From: Locusta migratoria
Lineage: Eukaryota; Arthropoda; Insecta; Orthoptera; Acrididae
DNA length: 64,000 bases
Direction of reading: 5' to 3'
Assembly: GCA_026315105.1 (NCBI GenBank)
Contig: CM048750.1
Span: 162,158,549-162,222,548, forward strand
Under the pieces are notes generated by a model that was not told the origin of the DNA, did not search any database, and saw nothing but the letters and a program-made list of their open reading frames with translations. A program made the position numbers and the translations under genes. Shown here piece after piece: positions 53,990 to 64,000 of this stretch (its first letter is position 1; each line of letters starts with the position of its first letter).

Positions 53990-56530
53990 TGCCTACTGAA
54001 TAAAATTCTTTAAGTTTCTGTGATGAAATAAACCTCTGATCCTACGTGTATGAGAATAAGCCAAAAGAAACCAAGCTTCATATGGGATTCTTCCAATCTG
54101 GATTAGTCCTATGTATAATAATTGCAATTTCCTATTCATGCGTTTACTAAGTGAAAGTTTTGGATGAATTTTGAGCAAAATTAGTTCACCTAAACTGTAT
54201 TTTTGTACATTGCCTACTCCCTTGTCATAACTATTTTAGCGTTTTCCTGTGTTTTTGTTTGAAGTGATGACTGCCGGTCTGACTCTGTCTTCTACGGTTG
54301 TAATTTGATGTGTGAATCGTTGTAATGGTTTTGACCAACTGTTTGCCAGGCATTAACTGATTGGGAGGAAATCAAGTAGATAAATGTGGCAAATCGTTTA
54401 CTATTTCTCGGTATAATGTAACAAATTCTACCCAGCTTGTTTGTTTCTGTGGGGTATATGTACGGGTAAATATACTGAACTCTTTTAAATTTCTCTCTGT
54501 AGGGTTACTTTCAGGATGAAACCTACTGATAAGTATCTGATATTATTACGAAGAAATGCTCTCCACGCATTTCCAGTAAAATTATATGCATTTTCTGAAA
54601 GAATAGCTGTTGGTTTACCATATGTGAGAATGTATTCCTTTGATATGCGTTTAATGATCGGTTTAGAATATATGGATTTACTGACATAACTGCAAATGTT
54701 TGGTAAATAAATCTTGCACTGTAGTAAGATATTTAATGCCTCCTCTGGCCTATGGGTACGGACCTGCTACGTCTATTGCTACGATTCCTTCTGGTGTTGT
54801 TGTTGTAATAGTATATAATGGAATTTTAGATGATTTGGTCATGGATTTACTTACTGACAAACAAGACAAGTTCTTATGGTTTTATATACTTTGCGTCTGA
54901 GATTGGGTACAAGGCAATAGCTGTCTATCTTTTCTGTACATTTTTCTACACCAAACTGACCCCAGGCTATTTGGGTGTGATTTATGAGTGTTTTAACATG
55001 TTTATCAGGTATACACACTCTCCAGTTCTGGCTACTAATTTGCTTTCTGTGAAAAAGAACGTTTTGATGAATCGTGTTGTGATAATTCATGCTGTGGGTT
55101 TTGTGTTAAATGTCTATTATGTCTTTCCATTATGTGACGTGATGCTGTAACTGTACCATGTTCTTATACATCTCAAGGTAATATTTTCTATGCACTTGGT
55201 TCTTCATAAGTAATACAGGAAAATTGGTGATCTGTTCTACTAACTCAGTTAGTTCTGGTAAGCCTTGTGGGTGTCTACTAAGTGCATCGACTACAATATT
55301 TTCACTACCTTTAATGTGTTGTATTTTAAAGTCATATTCTTGCAGAACTTTGCACCATTGGGTTAACCTTTCATGCTTGCATTTACAGGTTAGAAGCAAA
55401 CTTGGGGCGTTGTGATCACAGTACCTTAACATGATTTCCATATACGTAATAGTGAAATATCGCGAATGCAAAAAGAACACTAAGCTCTGTGGTCGAATAC
55501 GATCTTTCACATTCGTTCAATACTCCGCTAACAAATCTCATGGGTTTAATCTCTGTTTTCTGTTTGAAAAGGGAAGCCCCGACCCAATGTTTGATACGCC
55601 AGAAGTTATATGAAAGTGCTTGGACATGTCAGGATGACAAAGGAAGTTGGAATGTACGAGAGCCTGCTTTAGTGAATCAAAAGCTGCCTGACATTTTGTG
55701 GTCCAAACCCAAGAGGTGTTTTTCTGTAATAAATTTACTCAGTTACTATTGTTCAACAACTGATTAGGTACGAATTTACGAATGAAGTAAATTACCTCCA
55801 TGAATGCTTTTAATTGTCTTTTTGTTGTTGGTGTAGGAAAATGTATGCCATTAATATTCTCCGGGTCAGGTGTAATACCTGCCGGCTTGATAATGTGTCC
55901 AAGAAACTTTACTTTTTCTTTAGCAAACTTAGATTTATCTAAGTTATCAGTGACACATGCATTGTGAAATATTAATAAAACAGTAGACAAAGTTTCTAAA
56001 TGTTGCTCCCATGCATGTGTTGTAATTAAATATGTCGTCGACATATACACTAACTTTATCAAGTAAATCAGGGCCTAGAACTGTATCTAAGGCTGTAATT
56101 AATGCCCTGGAACTTACATTATGTCCGAAAGGAAGAACTTTAAATTGGTATGTCCTACCTGCAAACATAAATGCTGTATACTTTTTACTGTCTTCGTGTA
56201 AGGCAACCTACCAAAAGGATGCACGAATGTCGATAGTAGTAAGATATTCTACTTTGTGAAACTTTTGCAACTGTTCATGAAGCACTGTACGTACAGGTAT
56301 TTAAACCTTATTAATCATACTTGCGTCAAGCACTAATCTTTGATTTGGAAACGGCCAACAATGGACTAGAGTACGGCGGCATAGATGTTTCAATAATTCT
56401 CCACGCTAACATTTTTAATCTATTTTTTAACCTCCTCTCTCATTGACCATAGAATAACATACGTCCGACGACAATAAGTTGAGTGGGGTGCCACAATCAT
56501 ACGATAAACCCCCCCTTTATGACACCAGAT
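53990..56530 (-). pseudogene. Ty3/Gypsy retrotransposon pol fossil
   Basis: Read on the minus strand from 56530: an RT start (IIETSMPPYSSPLLAVSKSK, about 56370), HKVEYLTTIDIRASFW (about 56250), YQFKVLPFGHNVSSRALITA and the catalytic YVDD (about 56030), VKFLGHIIKPAGITPDPENI (about 55870), an RNase H end (LTQWCKVLQEYDFKIQHIKG, VVDALSRHPQG, about 55270-55360), an integrase zinc-binding HHCC region (54851-55020), the integrase core start (IVAIDVAGPYP and YLTTVQDLFTKHLQL, about 54700-54790; first catalytic Asp), a NAYNFTGNAW piece, and a C-terminal HTRRIRGLFHHRNLKNF (about 53995-54050). Many stops. No gag and no LTRs are seen. Confidence 0.85.
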
Positions 56531-57349
56531 TTTGTAGAGAAAAATCTATAAATAAAAGATTACATAAATCTGTTTTCTGTTTATAAGGCAAGTAATTACT
56601 TTTTAATCTACGGTAGGAATGACTTATTCTTAAGTCATTGACACGGTGTCTGTTGAATTTAAATCTGTTATGGGTTCCTCTTCCTGACAATAACATAATT
56701 CTATGTTGCAGAACTTGTTATTAATACTGTTAAACGACTTGCTGTCTTTAAGTGTGTTTTATCAATGATAGGTGTGTTTGACTTCGTAACTGTTCCTATA
56801 CAGATTTGAGAATAAAACTCGTTACCAGTCACATTAAAGATCGTATTATTTATTTATACAAGACTCGTTTCGGGCTTGTGCCCTTCTTCAGGTGCTTGAA
56901 ACATTCAGGATTTACATGTGTAGCATGATGGTGTATTTCACTGTTTGGAAACAAATATTTGGTATTAATAATTGCGAAATTAATTGCAGGTGGCGAGATG
57001 ATATGAAAACAAAAACACTGTTTACTTACATTTTGTTTCCAAGTGTGTTTGTGTGTCTTATCTCCGATACCTCCGTATATTAGTGTAATATTTTCGGTTC
57101 ATCTTTGTACGGATCAGTAATGGTTGCCATTTCTGGTCTAATGTTAACAAATTCATTTTGTATGTGTGTCTAAATAACAGTTATGTACTTGAAAATGTGG
57201 AATTTTTTGTTCTATGTATTGGTATTGATTAGCCAAATCCAATTTGCTTTCTGTCGTAATTTTATTAAACATATTATCGTGTTGTGAAAATCTTTCTTCT
57301 AAATGTTTCTGTGTGTTTTCTGTTTGCGTATGAAAATCTGATTTTCATA
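56531..57349. other. Spacer with PLE-like hammerhead repeat
   Basis: Apart from the hammerhead-like site at 56868-56891 and its surrounding repeat (about 56800-56950), no gene is recognised. Confidence 0.4.
56868..56891 (-). ncRNA. Hammerhead-ribozyme-like core
   Basis: Minus strand: CTGAAGA (56891-56885), a spacer A, a 4-bp stem GGGC/GCCC around ACAA, GAAA (56871-56868). All core bases are kept. No PLE coding sequence adjoins, so it may be a solo terminal repeat. Confidence 0.5.
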
Positions 57350-59085
57350 CCTCTTGGGGCAAATCACTCCCGAAGTGATAGGCAATGACCATGACCCTGT
57401 TCTTCTTAACTTTACCTCAAATGTCCATCGCCTGAACAATCCCCGCGCACTGCCGCCTGCTCACCTAGTTCATGATTATTCACGAGCAGACTAGGATGCC
57501 TTTCACCTTTCCCTTACCCAACAGATCGAAATCCACCCTTTTCCCCTCCATTCCCCTGCCAACATAGACCACGCAGCCACCTTCCTCCAGAAGAACTTCT
57601 CTGATGCCGTCCAATCCTACGTTGTCACCAAAGCCATACACCCTCACCTCCCATCCTTCCTCCACAGGAATTCTCCTCCAAGAATCCCGCCACCTCTACC
57701 ATGACCAGGTTACTGTACTACACCATTAGCAACTGGCAACTTGACTGCTAGAAAACGTAAGGACTGGTGATAGACAGTTACACGGGTTAATTCCCACATC
57801 CCCATAGATTCCTCCTGGTATTAGAACGCTTCCACCACCTTTTCCAATATATTGATGACACCGACTTCCTTGCCTGTTCCAGCTGTCTTCTCCAAGACGA
57901 CCTTGACCTTTTTACCACTTGGTGAACCATCGGCTCCTATTTATAAATCCAGCCAAAACTCAGGTGATCATCATAGGTTGTACCACTTCTTCTTTCTGTC
58001 CCCATGATTTATATCTCACCCTCCATCACTGCTCCATCTGCCTCACCCCTACACTAAAGTAGCTGGGCCTCACTATTGATCGCACACTCTCCTGGACTCC
58101 ACACCTCCGCATCCAAGGAAAAGTTCACTTCCGCCTCTGCCTCCTCGAACTCCTTGTTGTCCGCAACTGGGGCCTAAACCCATCGTCCTCTATACCTACA
58201 AATCCCTCATCCGTCCAATCTTCTGTGTCTCTCACCCTGCCTTGATCTCCGCCCCTCCATCCTTCTACAAGTCCCTGGAGATCCTGGAACGCCGTTCTCT
58301 CCATTTCACCTTCTGTATCCCTTTCTACTTCGCTTTCCCTTACGCGGCTCCTGTGTTCATCGCCTTCCACCATCTTGCCCACTTCATTGAACACTTCCGC
58401 CTCCGTTTCCTAAAACTGGATTCCCATCACCGTATTGTCCATCCTCTCCTCAGCAATCCTGAACTGTTGCCACGCCATGACTAATGTACCCCCCCCCCCC
58501 CTTCCCCGCTCTCCACCACCTGTCTGTCTCCCCGCTCCCTTCCTCTTGCCTGCAAGTCCCTCTGGTAAATCCTCTCGCCCTCCTTACAGCTCCCTGGTAC
58601 ATCCCACCCGCCTCCTTTCCCTCATGTCCCTGTCGCCCCTCCTCCCTCCACCACCGTTGACTCTTCCCCCCTCTTTCTCTCCTCCCCTTTCTCCCTCCCA
58701 GTCCATATTCATTATATTTATTGAACATATGTGTGTGAATCGTTTGTCTTCCGTGAGAGTGAAACTCATCAGTTATTTTTAACGAAACTGCGAACAGCCA
58801 TCCTAAAGCCGACGTCTGCGTATTTTAAATGGCTGTGTATCTCAATGCTACAGTGTTGCGTTTAACCGTTTATCGTCGCCTTTATGTTTATGAGAACATC
58901 ACTTTTTACTGCATTTACACAGCATGTTTTCTTCTATTTTAGCAGTGTTTTAGTATTTGTATTTTCCTGTTTGTCCTCTTTTATATTCGTGTCTTCTTTC
59001 ATTATACGTAATGCTGTAGGCTGAAGAGCTCTCCAACGCTGCCAGCCCCACCCCGGTAATGAAATGACAATAAAGATTAAAAAAC
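57350..59085 (+). mobile_element. Jockey-type LINE, internally deleted
   Basis: At 57355-57480 the plus strand encodes the end of an endonuclease: a SDHDPV-like motif (about 57380-57400) then LLNFTSNVHRLNNPRALPPA. Around 57850-57960 an RT palm trace (DDTDFLACSSCLLQDDLDLF, catalytic DD, then INPAKTQVII) follows, so most of the RT between them is missing. Then LGLTIDRTLSWTPHLR (58060-58110) and ISAPPSFYKSLEILERRSLH (58240-58310) and a Pro-rich end with a C-run (58487-58503). The 3' UTR ends with gaaatgacaataaag and an A-rich tail. A truncated relative is at 16781-17090. Confidence 0.8.
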
Positions 59086-59358
59086 GGCTTTCTGGTAAGA
59101 ATTAAACATCTGAATACCAATGAATTCCAATTACATTGTAGAAATTGAGTTTCAATAATTCATCAACACAACTGGGTGAATTTCGACTACTGGTAATACT
59201 GTTTTACATAATACCTCAACATTTTTGAAAATGTTTCATTTCATCTGCTCACTTACGTATGGAAAGTAGTAGTGCGAAGTTTTCGGAGACAAAGCAGGCG
59301 GCATAACTGATTCAAGATATATAATTGACGTGTTTTTGCCTATATTTCACTCTGCAGC
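59086..59358. other. Unassigned spacer
   Basis: No gene or repeat is recognised. Confidence 0.4.
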
Positions 59359-59680
59359 CAAAACTACACATCGCAAGCGAATAGTGTTTGGATATAGTAG
59401 TATGGAAGTCTCCCATTGTGCACTATGGTGGTAGAGGGTTGATAACGACAAGGGGATGGAAGATACGGGTGTTGAAATTTATCGACTTATTTAAAATTCT
59501 ACGTGTGGGTGTCAATATTTTGCTCTTCAGCAAAAACTACACAATGGAGACGAACGATCTCATTGTTTTGTTGTAGTACAAAGTCTCCCGTTGTACACGA
59601 TAGCAGATCCGTGCTGATAGCTGTAAGAGGGTGGGAGATATAGTGGTTGGAAGTTGTCAGCTTATAGAAAATTCGGACTG
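59359..59680. repeat. Two diverged tandem copies, about 170 bp each
   Basis: Copy 1 (59359-59525) and copy 2 (59529-59680) share aaaactacaca, agtctccc.ttgt.cac, gagggt and gaag.tgtcgactta-like words in the same order. Divergence is high. Confidence 0.5.
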
Positions 59681-59711
59681 AAGACCAGCGATGACTTTTG
59701 ACACTATAATA

Positions 59712-59750
59712 TGTACAACTTATGGGACTTAACTACGGGGTCATCAGTCC
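59712..59750 (-). mobile_element. 39-bp tail-only SINE insertion
   Basis: Minus strand: starts GGACTGATGACCCCG and runs through GTTAAGTCCC to AAGTTGTACA. The exact duplication acactataata lies at 59701-59711 and 59751-59761. It starts at the first bases of the tail hairpin and lacks the usual AACATTTGAAC end. Confidence 0.85.
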
Positions 59751-59761
59751 ACACTATAATA

Positions 59762-61065
59762 CAGAGAAACTTGATGTATATTCATCAGCTGTTTTTCTGC
59801 AACGAGCGTATGATTAAAGAAAAATAAGTGCATATTGCAGTATAACTACCAAGTAAGATGCCAAAGCGTAAAAAATAAATTTCGTATTCCCGATCCGTTT
59901 CTAAAAGACTGAAAACGGCGCTAAAATTGAATCTACAGACGATATAAACTTGGAATTTGTAGTCGTTGTTTATCTTACGCTGTAGGCATCAGCGATTTTT
60001 CGATATTCCCATCCCTAACGGAGTGAAATAGGGGATGAACGGTATTTTGAAAATACGTTGTTATTAAGGCATTTTTTAAGCAATAAATACAAAACTTCGG
60101 GTTTAGATTTTTGATTGGAATTTAAAAACACGTGTTTCGATATTCTTGGAAATTTAATAATTAAGCGGGTCAAATAAGGGAAAAATCTATTATGATGCTA
60201 GAAATGCGAAAATTTGGATTTGGAACCATGTTTAGAATTTTAAAAAATGTGTTTCGAGATGTTTTGAATTCTGCCATCTATGGTGCTATCTGGGGTAGCA
60301 AATACTTGATTACGGAAATAATTTTTAAAGGTAAATCTATGAAAATTTATATTTAGAAGTAGAAACAACCGATGCAGACCATCCAGTCTATGCGTGAGAA
60401 GCAGCGGGAATTAAGATAGTCTAACATAAAATTTGTATCTTGATATGTGGTTGAGGTATGTGGAAAACGAGATTTTGTCATTGCTACGAACTAGGAAAAC
60501 TGGTTTTTCTTTGGTAATATTGTGTAGGACAAATCTTCCTTCACGTCTCAGCACATTGTTTTCTGGAACAAATGTTATCTTGATGTCGGTACCAGAGCAG
60601 AAATTTTGGCATTATAAACATGAAGCTAAGTTGTTGTACACGAGGTCAGTGTGGAATTACGGCGGTTGTTCCGCTACACCACCACCAAGGAGTTCGTTAG
60701 TGGAAGTTACACCAAGGCCGGCGTGTGATGGGACCACAACCGGCATCTTAGCTGCAGTGTTTGATTTGCATTAGCACAACACCGAGTGTATTGATCCACT
60801 ACAGCAGCTTGCCTTTCACAGCCGTTGATAGCTTGTAGTTAATAATTAATTCTCCGACTACGACGTGCGGGTAGTCATTAAGGGGGAATTTACTGCATGC
60901 TTGGGGTCTCTGCAACGTCAGTTGGATCTCCTTCTTGGTTTGGGTTCCTACTGACGCTAATGACATATCTAAAACAAGATAGCTGTAAAAATGGTATAAA
61001 TTGTTGTCTAAGAAGCAAGTAATAACTGTTAACTTTGTATTCAATGATTTTTTTGTTTTTAGTAG
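59762..61065. other. Unassigned AT-rich spacer
   Basis: No gene is recognised. It may contain the 5' part of the PLE, but no matching motif is seen. A plus-strand frame of 113 codons (60433-60774) has no recognisable domain. Confidence 0.4.
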
Positions 61066-61114
61066 GTGCTTATGCAAGAGTTCTTCGGTTCCTTAAGTAA
61101 GGGGAAAAGAATGA

Positions 61115-61118
<4 letters not shown>

Positions 61119-61192
<74 letters not shown>
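61119..61192. repeat. (TA)n microsatellite
   Basis: An almost pure TA run of about 74 bases inside or just upstream of the PLE coding region. It translates as IYIYIY and should not be read as protein. Confidence 0.95.
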
Positions 61193-61196
<4 letters not shown>

Positions 61197-63146
61197 GATA
61201 CCTAAGCTAATACAAAAATGCGTATTTGACAGAGGTCTTCTTGGTCTTAATTCAGATGATTGTACAATTAGAGACGCAGCTTTATCTGTGTTGGGGAAGG
61301 GTTTGAATTTCGCACCGACGCCTAAGTGTTTACCGACGCCTAAGCGTTTGCCGGTCGTTGATTTCATAAGTTCTATTGAACAGGCTGTTTCCAAACTACC
61401 TTCCGATTCTGCAGAAGAGGCTAGGAGGGAAGCTTGTCGTGTGTTGACTGGGGCCCGTCCATCCAAGTGTAATATAACAGCAGCTGAGGCGTCTGCTTTA
61501 CGGTCTCTCAGAATGGATCCTGGTATTGTTATCTTGCCTGAGGACAAGGGAAATGCCACAGCTTTGTTGAATAAGGACGATTACATTAAAAAGATGCAAT
61601 GTCTACTTTCTGATTCGACATATCGTAGGATCGGTGCTGACCCCACAAAGAGTGTTGAGAGAAAGACTAATAACCTCCTGAAGAAAAGTCATTTCTCACA
61701 GGAGACCATCAAGAGTGTTAATTCTTACTGTACTATACCACGTAGATTGTATGGCCTTCCTAAGGTTCACAAACAGAACATTCCTCTGAGGCCTATAGTG
61801 TCTAACATTGGTGCTCCGACATATTGTGCAGCTAAACATCTTGCTCGTTTGTTGAGTCCAGTGGTGGGCAGGTGTGAATACCACATTAAGAACTCGGCAA
61901 ATTTCTTACGTCGGTTGCAGGGATTGCGTTTGAATGACTCTGATATGTTAGTGAGTTTTGATGTTGTGTCTCTCTTTACTCGCGTTCCTCTGTCAGATTC
62001 GTTGCAGCTAATTGAGGTTAAGTTTGGTGTCGAGTTAACAAATATTTTTCGACATGTGCTAACTTCCACTTACTTTTTATTCAATGGTCAGTACTATGAA
62101 CAAACTGATGGAGTTGCAATTGGAAGCCCGTTGTCACCTATTGTGGCTAATTTGTTTATGGAGGATTTCGAGGAACGTGCTTTAGCGTCAGCGACTCTGA
62201 AACCTGCGTGTTTTCTCAGATATGTAGACGACACTTTTGTCGTTTGGCCTCATGGTAATGAGAATTTAAATGGTTTTTTGGAACACCTAAATTCAATCCA
62301 CCCGAATATTCAGTTCACAATGGAGGTGGAAAAGAATGGCTGTCTTCCTTTCCTTGATGTGTTGGTCAGAAGGAAGGTTGATGGTACATTGGGACATTCT
62401 GTTTATAGGAAGCCTACTCACACTGATTTGTATCTGCGAGCTGATAGTTGTCACCATCCAGCTCAGCGTGGTTCACAGGGCACATGTCATTTCAGACCCT
62501 GAAAGTTTGTCAGCTGAGTTGTCCCATCTTGAGGAGACCTTTCGTCAGAATGGTTATAGTGAGAGAGAGATAAAACGTGCATTGCGCTATCAGCCTTCTG
62601 TGCAACGGGTGAGTGACGATAGTAATGAAGTGGCACCTAAATCTATGGCCTTTTTGTCTTACGCAGGAAGTATTTCCAACAAGATTGGTCGTATTTTGCG
62701 GAAATATGATGTGAAACGTGTTTTTCGACCACCTTCTAAGATAAAGGCCCTGTTGGGGTCTGTAAAGGATGATCTTGGTTTGCGTAAGGCAGGTGTATAT
62801 CGTATTCCTTGCAGCTGTGGCATGTCATATATTGGTCAGACAATCAGGACTGTGGAAGACCGGTGTATTGAACATAAACGTTACACGCGCTTACAACAGC
62901 CTAACAAATTCGATGTTGCAGAACACTGTCTTGGCACCGGTCATCCTATGGAATACAGATACGGAGATCCTGGCATGCACTTCCACCTATTGGGATAGTG
63001 TTATTAAGGAAGCTGTTGAAATTAAACTAGCAAGCGACCTTATAAACAGAGATGGTGGTTTTTGTTTAAATTTTGCTTGGAATCCGGCACTGTCTCTCGT
63101 CAAAAAACAGAGGGACAAGATTAATGCTGCATCACCTGTTGATTAA
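61193..63146 (+). pseudogene. PLE reverse transcriptase-endonuclease, two frame breaks
   Basis: In order: an N-terminal region (VVDFISSIEQAVSKLPSDSA), ALRSLRMDPGIVILPEDKGN (finger motif), RRLYGLPKVHKQNIPLRPIV, LVSFDVVSLFTRVPL (first catalytic Asp), QTDGVAIGSPLSPIVANLFM, FLRYVDDTFVVWPHG (YVDD at 62221-62232), GCLPFLDVLVRR, and VYRKPTHTDLYL with SCHHPAQR. About 20 bases appear deleted there, shifting the frame at about 62470. The next frame carries HVISDPESLSAELSHLEETF, VFRPPSKIKALLGSVKDDLG and the endonuclease GVYRIPCSCGMSYIGQT (GVY 62791-62799, YIG 62828-62836). A second shift near 62950 leads to YWDSVIKEAVEIKLASDLIN and the end at 63146. In this family the RT primes from the endonuclease cut. 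Only these two shifts separate it from an open frame after the TA run. Confidence 0.9.
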
Positions 63147-63305
63147 CAGTCACTATCGATATTTTTGATGTTTGGTCATCTTTGGTTGTGTTGACTCTGC
63201 TGTGACTTGTGCTGTGTGTGTTATCTTCCTTGTTTACAGTTTGCAAACCGAGGTATTAAATACGCTTGCACATTGCTTCCTTAAGTGCAACTGTGCCTTT
63301 AGAAT

Positions 63306-63328
63306 GGCAGGGTGTTCTCCTGCCGAAA
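63306..63328 (+). ncRNA. Decayed hammerhead-like core in PLE 3' region
   Basis: A 6-bp stem GGCAGG (63306-63311) / CCTGCC (63319-63324) followed by GAAA (63325-63328). The preceding CTGANGA has decayed to ctttagaa. It lies 160 bp after the last PLE codon, the position seen in the other copies. Confidence 0.4.
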
Positions 63329-63400
63329 TATCGGCGGTTGTCGAAGACGTCACCCGGCAGCATACCCGTAAGTTGTTTGAACAATGCATGATTTTGATTC

Positions 63401-64000
63401 ACATAAATAGAAGTGCATCAAAAATACAAACTGAACTACTAACCAGGTATTCAAAAGACCGAAAAGTATAAGAAATTTCTATATATTAAAAAAAAATTAA
63501 AGCCTTTTAAATTTTTTTATAAAACTGTAAAACGTCATGATCATCAAGGGTTTACCGAGAAGCACTTACACGATAATGATTAAAAGTTCTATGAAGGACA
63601 GCTTCCAGCATTCAGGAGGCCCTGTTAGAATACTTTCACAATAAGGTGTGGCCGTCAGTCATTAAATAACTTCCCCGTTTCTATCCATATCGAAGAAACG
63701 AGCAATGTGAATGAATCTAAAAACGAAACCACACTGATAAACTACGGATCATAAATAATATCCACTTTCAAAATATGACCCACTATAGACAATCAGTATA
63801 GACTGAGTAAAAACAAAACAGTGATAGAAAGCTATGGTAAAAGGACCTGAAATGAGCCGCTTACCGGGAGGAACACACGGCATTTCCAAAAAGAGGAAGT
63901 GCTGCAAACCGCGGCACGTATACAGTCCAACACACCAGCACCCAGGACTTTTTATATTACTTAATTTTAGGAGTTGGGGAGTAGTGTGTGCTGTAACTTC
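63401..64000. other. Unassigned AT-rich sequence
   Basis: No gene or repeat is recognised to the end of the window. Confidence 0.4.

Larger units (their letters stand above)
61193..63400 (+). mobile_element. Penelope-like element, most complete copy
   Basis: It contains a nearly full PLE reverse transcriptase, the linker, the GIY-YIG endonuclease and a 3' region with a decayed hammerhead-like site. Two frame breaks (near 62470 and 62950) inactivate it. Terminal repeats could not be paired. The 5' end is obscured by the TA run. Confidence 0.88.

Noticed and set aside
58435..58782. Proline-rich protein-like frame and its antisense Gly/Arg-rich frames
   Set aside because: It is the C-rich 3' end of the Jockey-type LINE; the composition alone makes the frames look open.
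61059..61559. Minus-strand frame of 166 codons ending in an IYIYIY run
   Set aside because: It is antisense to the PLE reverse transcriptase and its tail is the TA microsatellite.

Overview
The window looks like a gene-poor, repeat-saturated stretch of insect nuclear DNA. The dispersed short repeats (tRNA-derived SINEs whose tails carry GACTGATGACC), the Penelope-like, LINE, mariner and Tc1 families and the AT-rich spacers resemble those of Polyneoptera, most plausibly a grasshopper or locust. That placement is inference from family resemblance, not a database result. I recognise no intact host protein-coding gene. Every coding segment I can name belongs to a transposable element, and nearly all are broken.

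Layout. 1-9 kb: two arms of a long inverted repeat (408-981 and 7696-8735) enclose a Penelope-like (PLE) endonuclease fragment, a LINE carrying two nested SINEs, a foldback element with a SINE in one arm, and a BEL/Pao gag relic. 9-18 kb: another PLE 3' end, SINEs, a LINE 3' end, a Tc1 remnant, and a SINE split by a 368-bp element containing a tRNA-Thr-like sequence. 18.2-22.7 kb: a degenerate 21-bp minisatellite, itself invaded by a 1.1-kb element and a SINE. 23.5-29.1 kb: a nearly complete mariner with a LINE inside it, then a Tc1 element holding a SINE that holds a young PLE (three insertion layers, each with target duplications). 29-41 kb: LINE fragments, an 871-bp composite with tRNA-like sequences, two more Tc1 copies, a second mariner and an LTR-like block. 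41-54 kb: mostly unrecognised AT-rich DNA with degenerate tandem repeats, a piggyBac relic and a PLE of a second clade. 54-64 kb: a Ty3/Gypsy pol fossil, a Jockey-type LINE, and the best preserved PLE reverse transcriptase (YVDD motif plus GIY-YIG endonuclease, with two frame breaks).

Three observations stand out. First, PLE-associated repeats carry a recurrent hammerhead-ribozyme-like core (CTGANGA, short hairpin, GAAA) at five well-preserved sites and several decayed ones; at two of them a TATA box and a TCAGT initiator lie just upstream. Second, all SINE subfamilies share a short 3' tail hairpin, and two extremely truncated insertions (39 and 59 bp) start at the 5' edge of that hairpin and still have 10-11 bp target duplications. 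Third, two different element types carry tRNA-like sequences at or near their termini.
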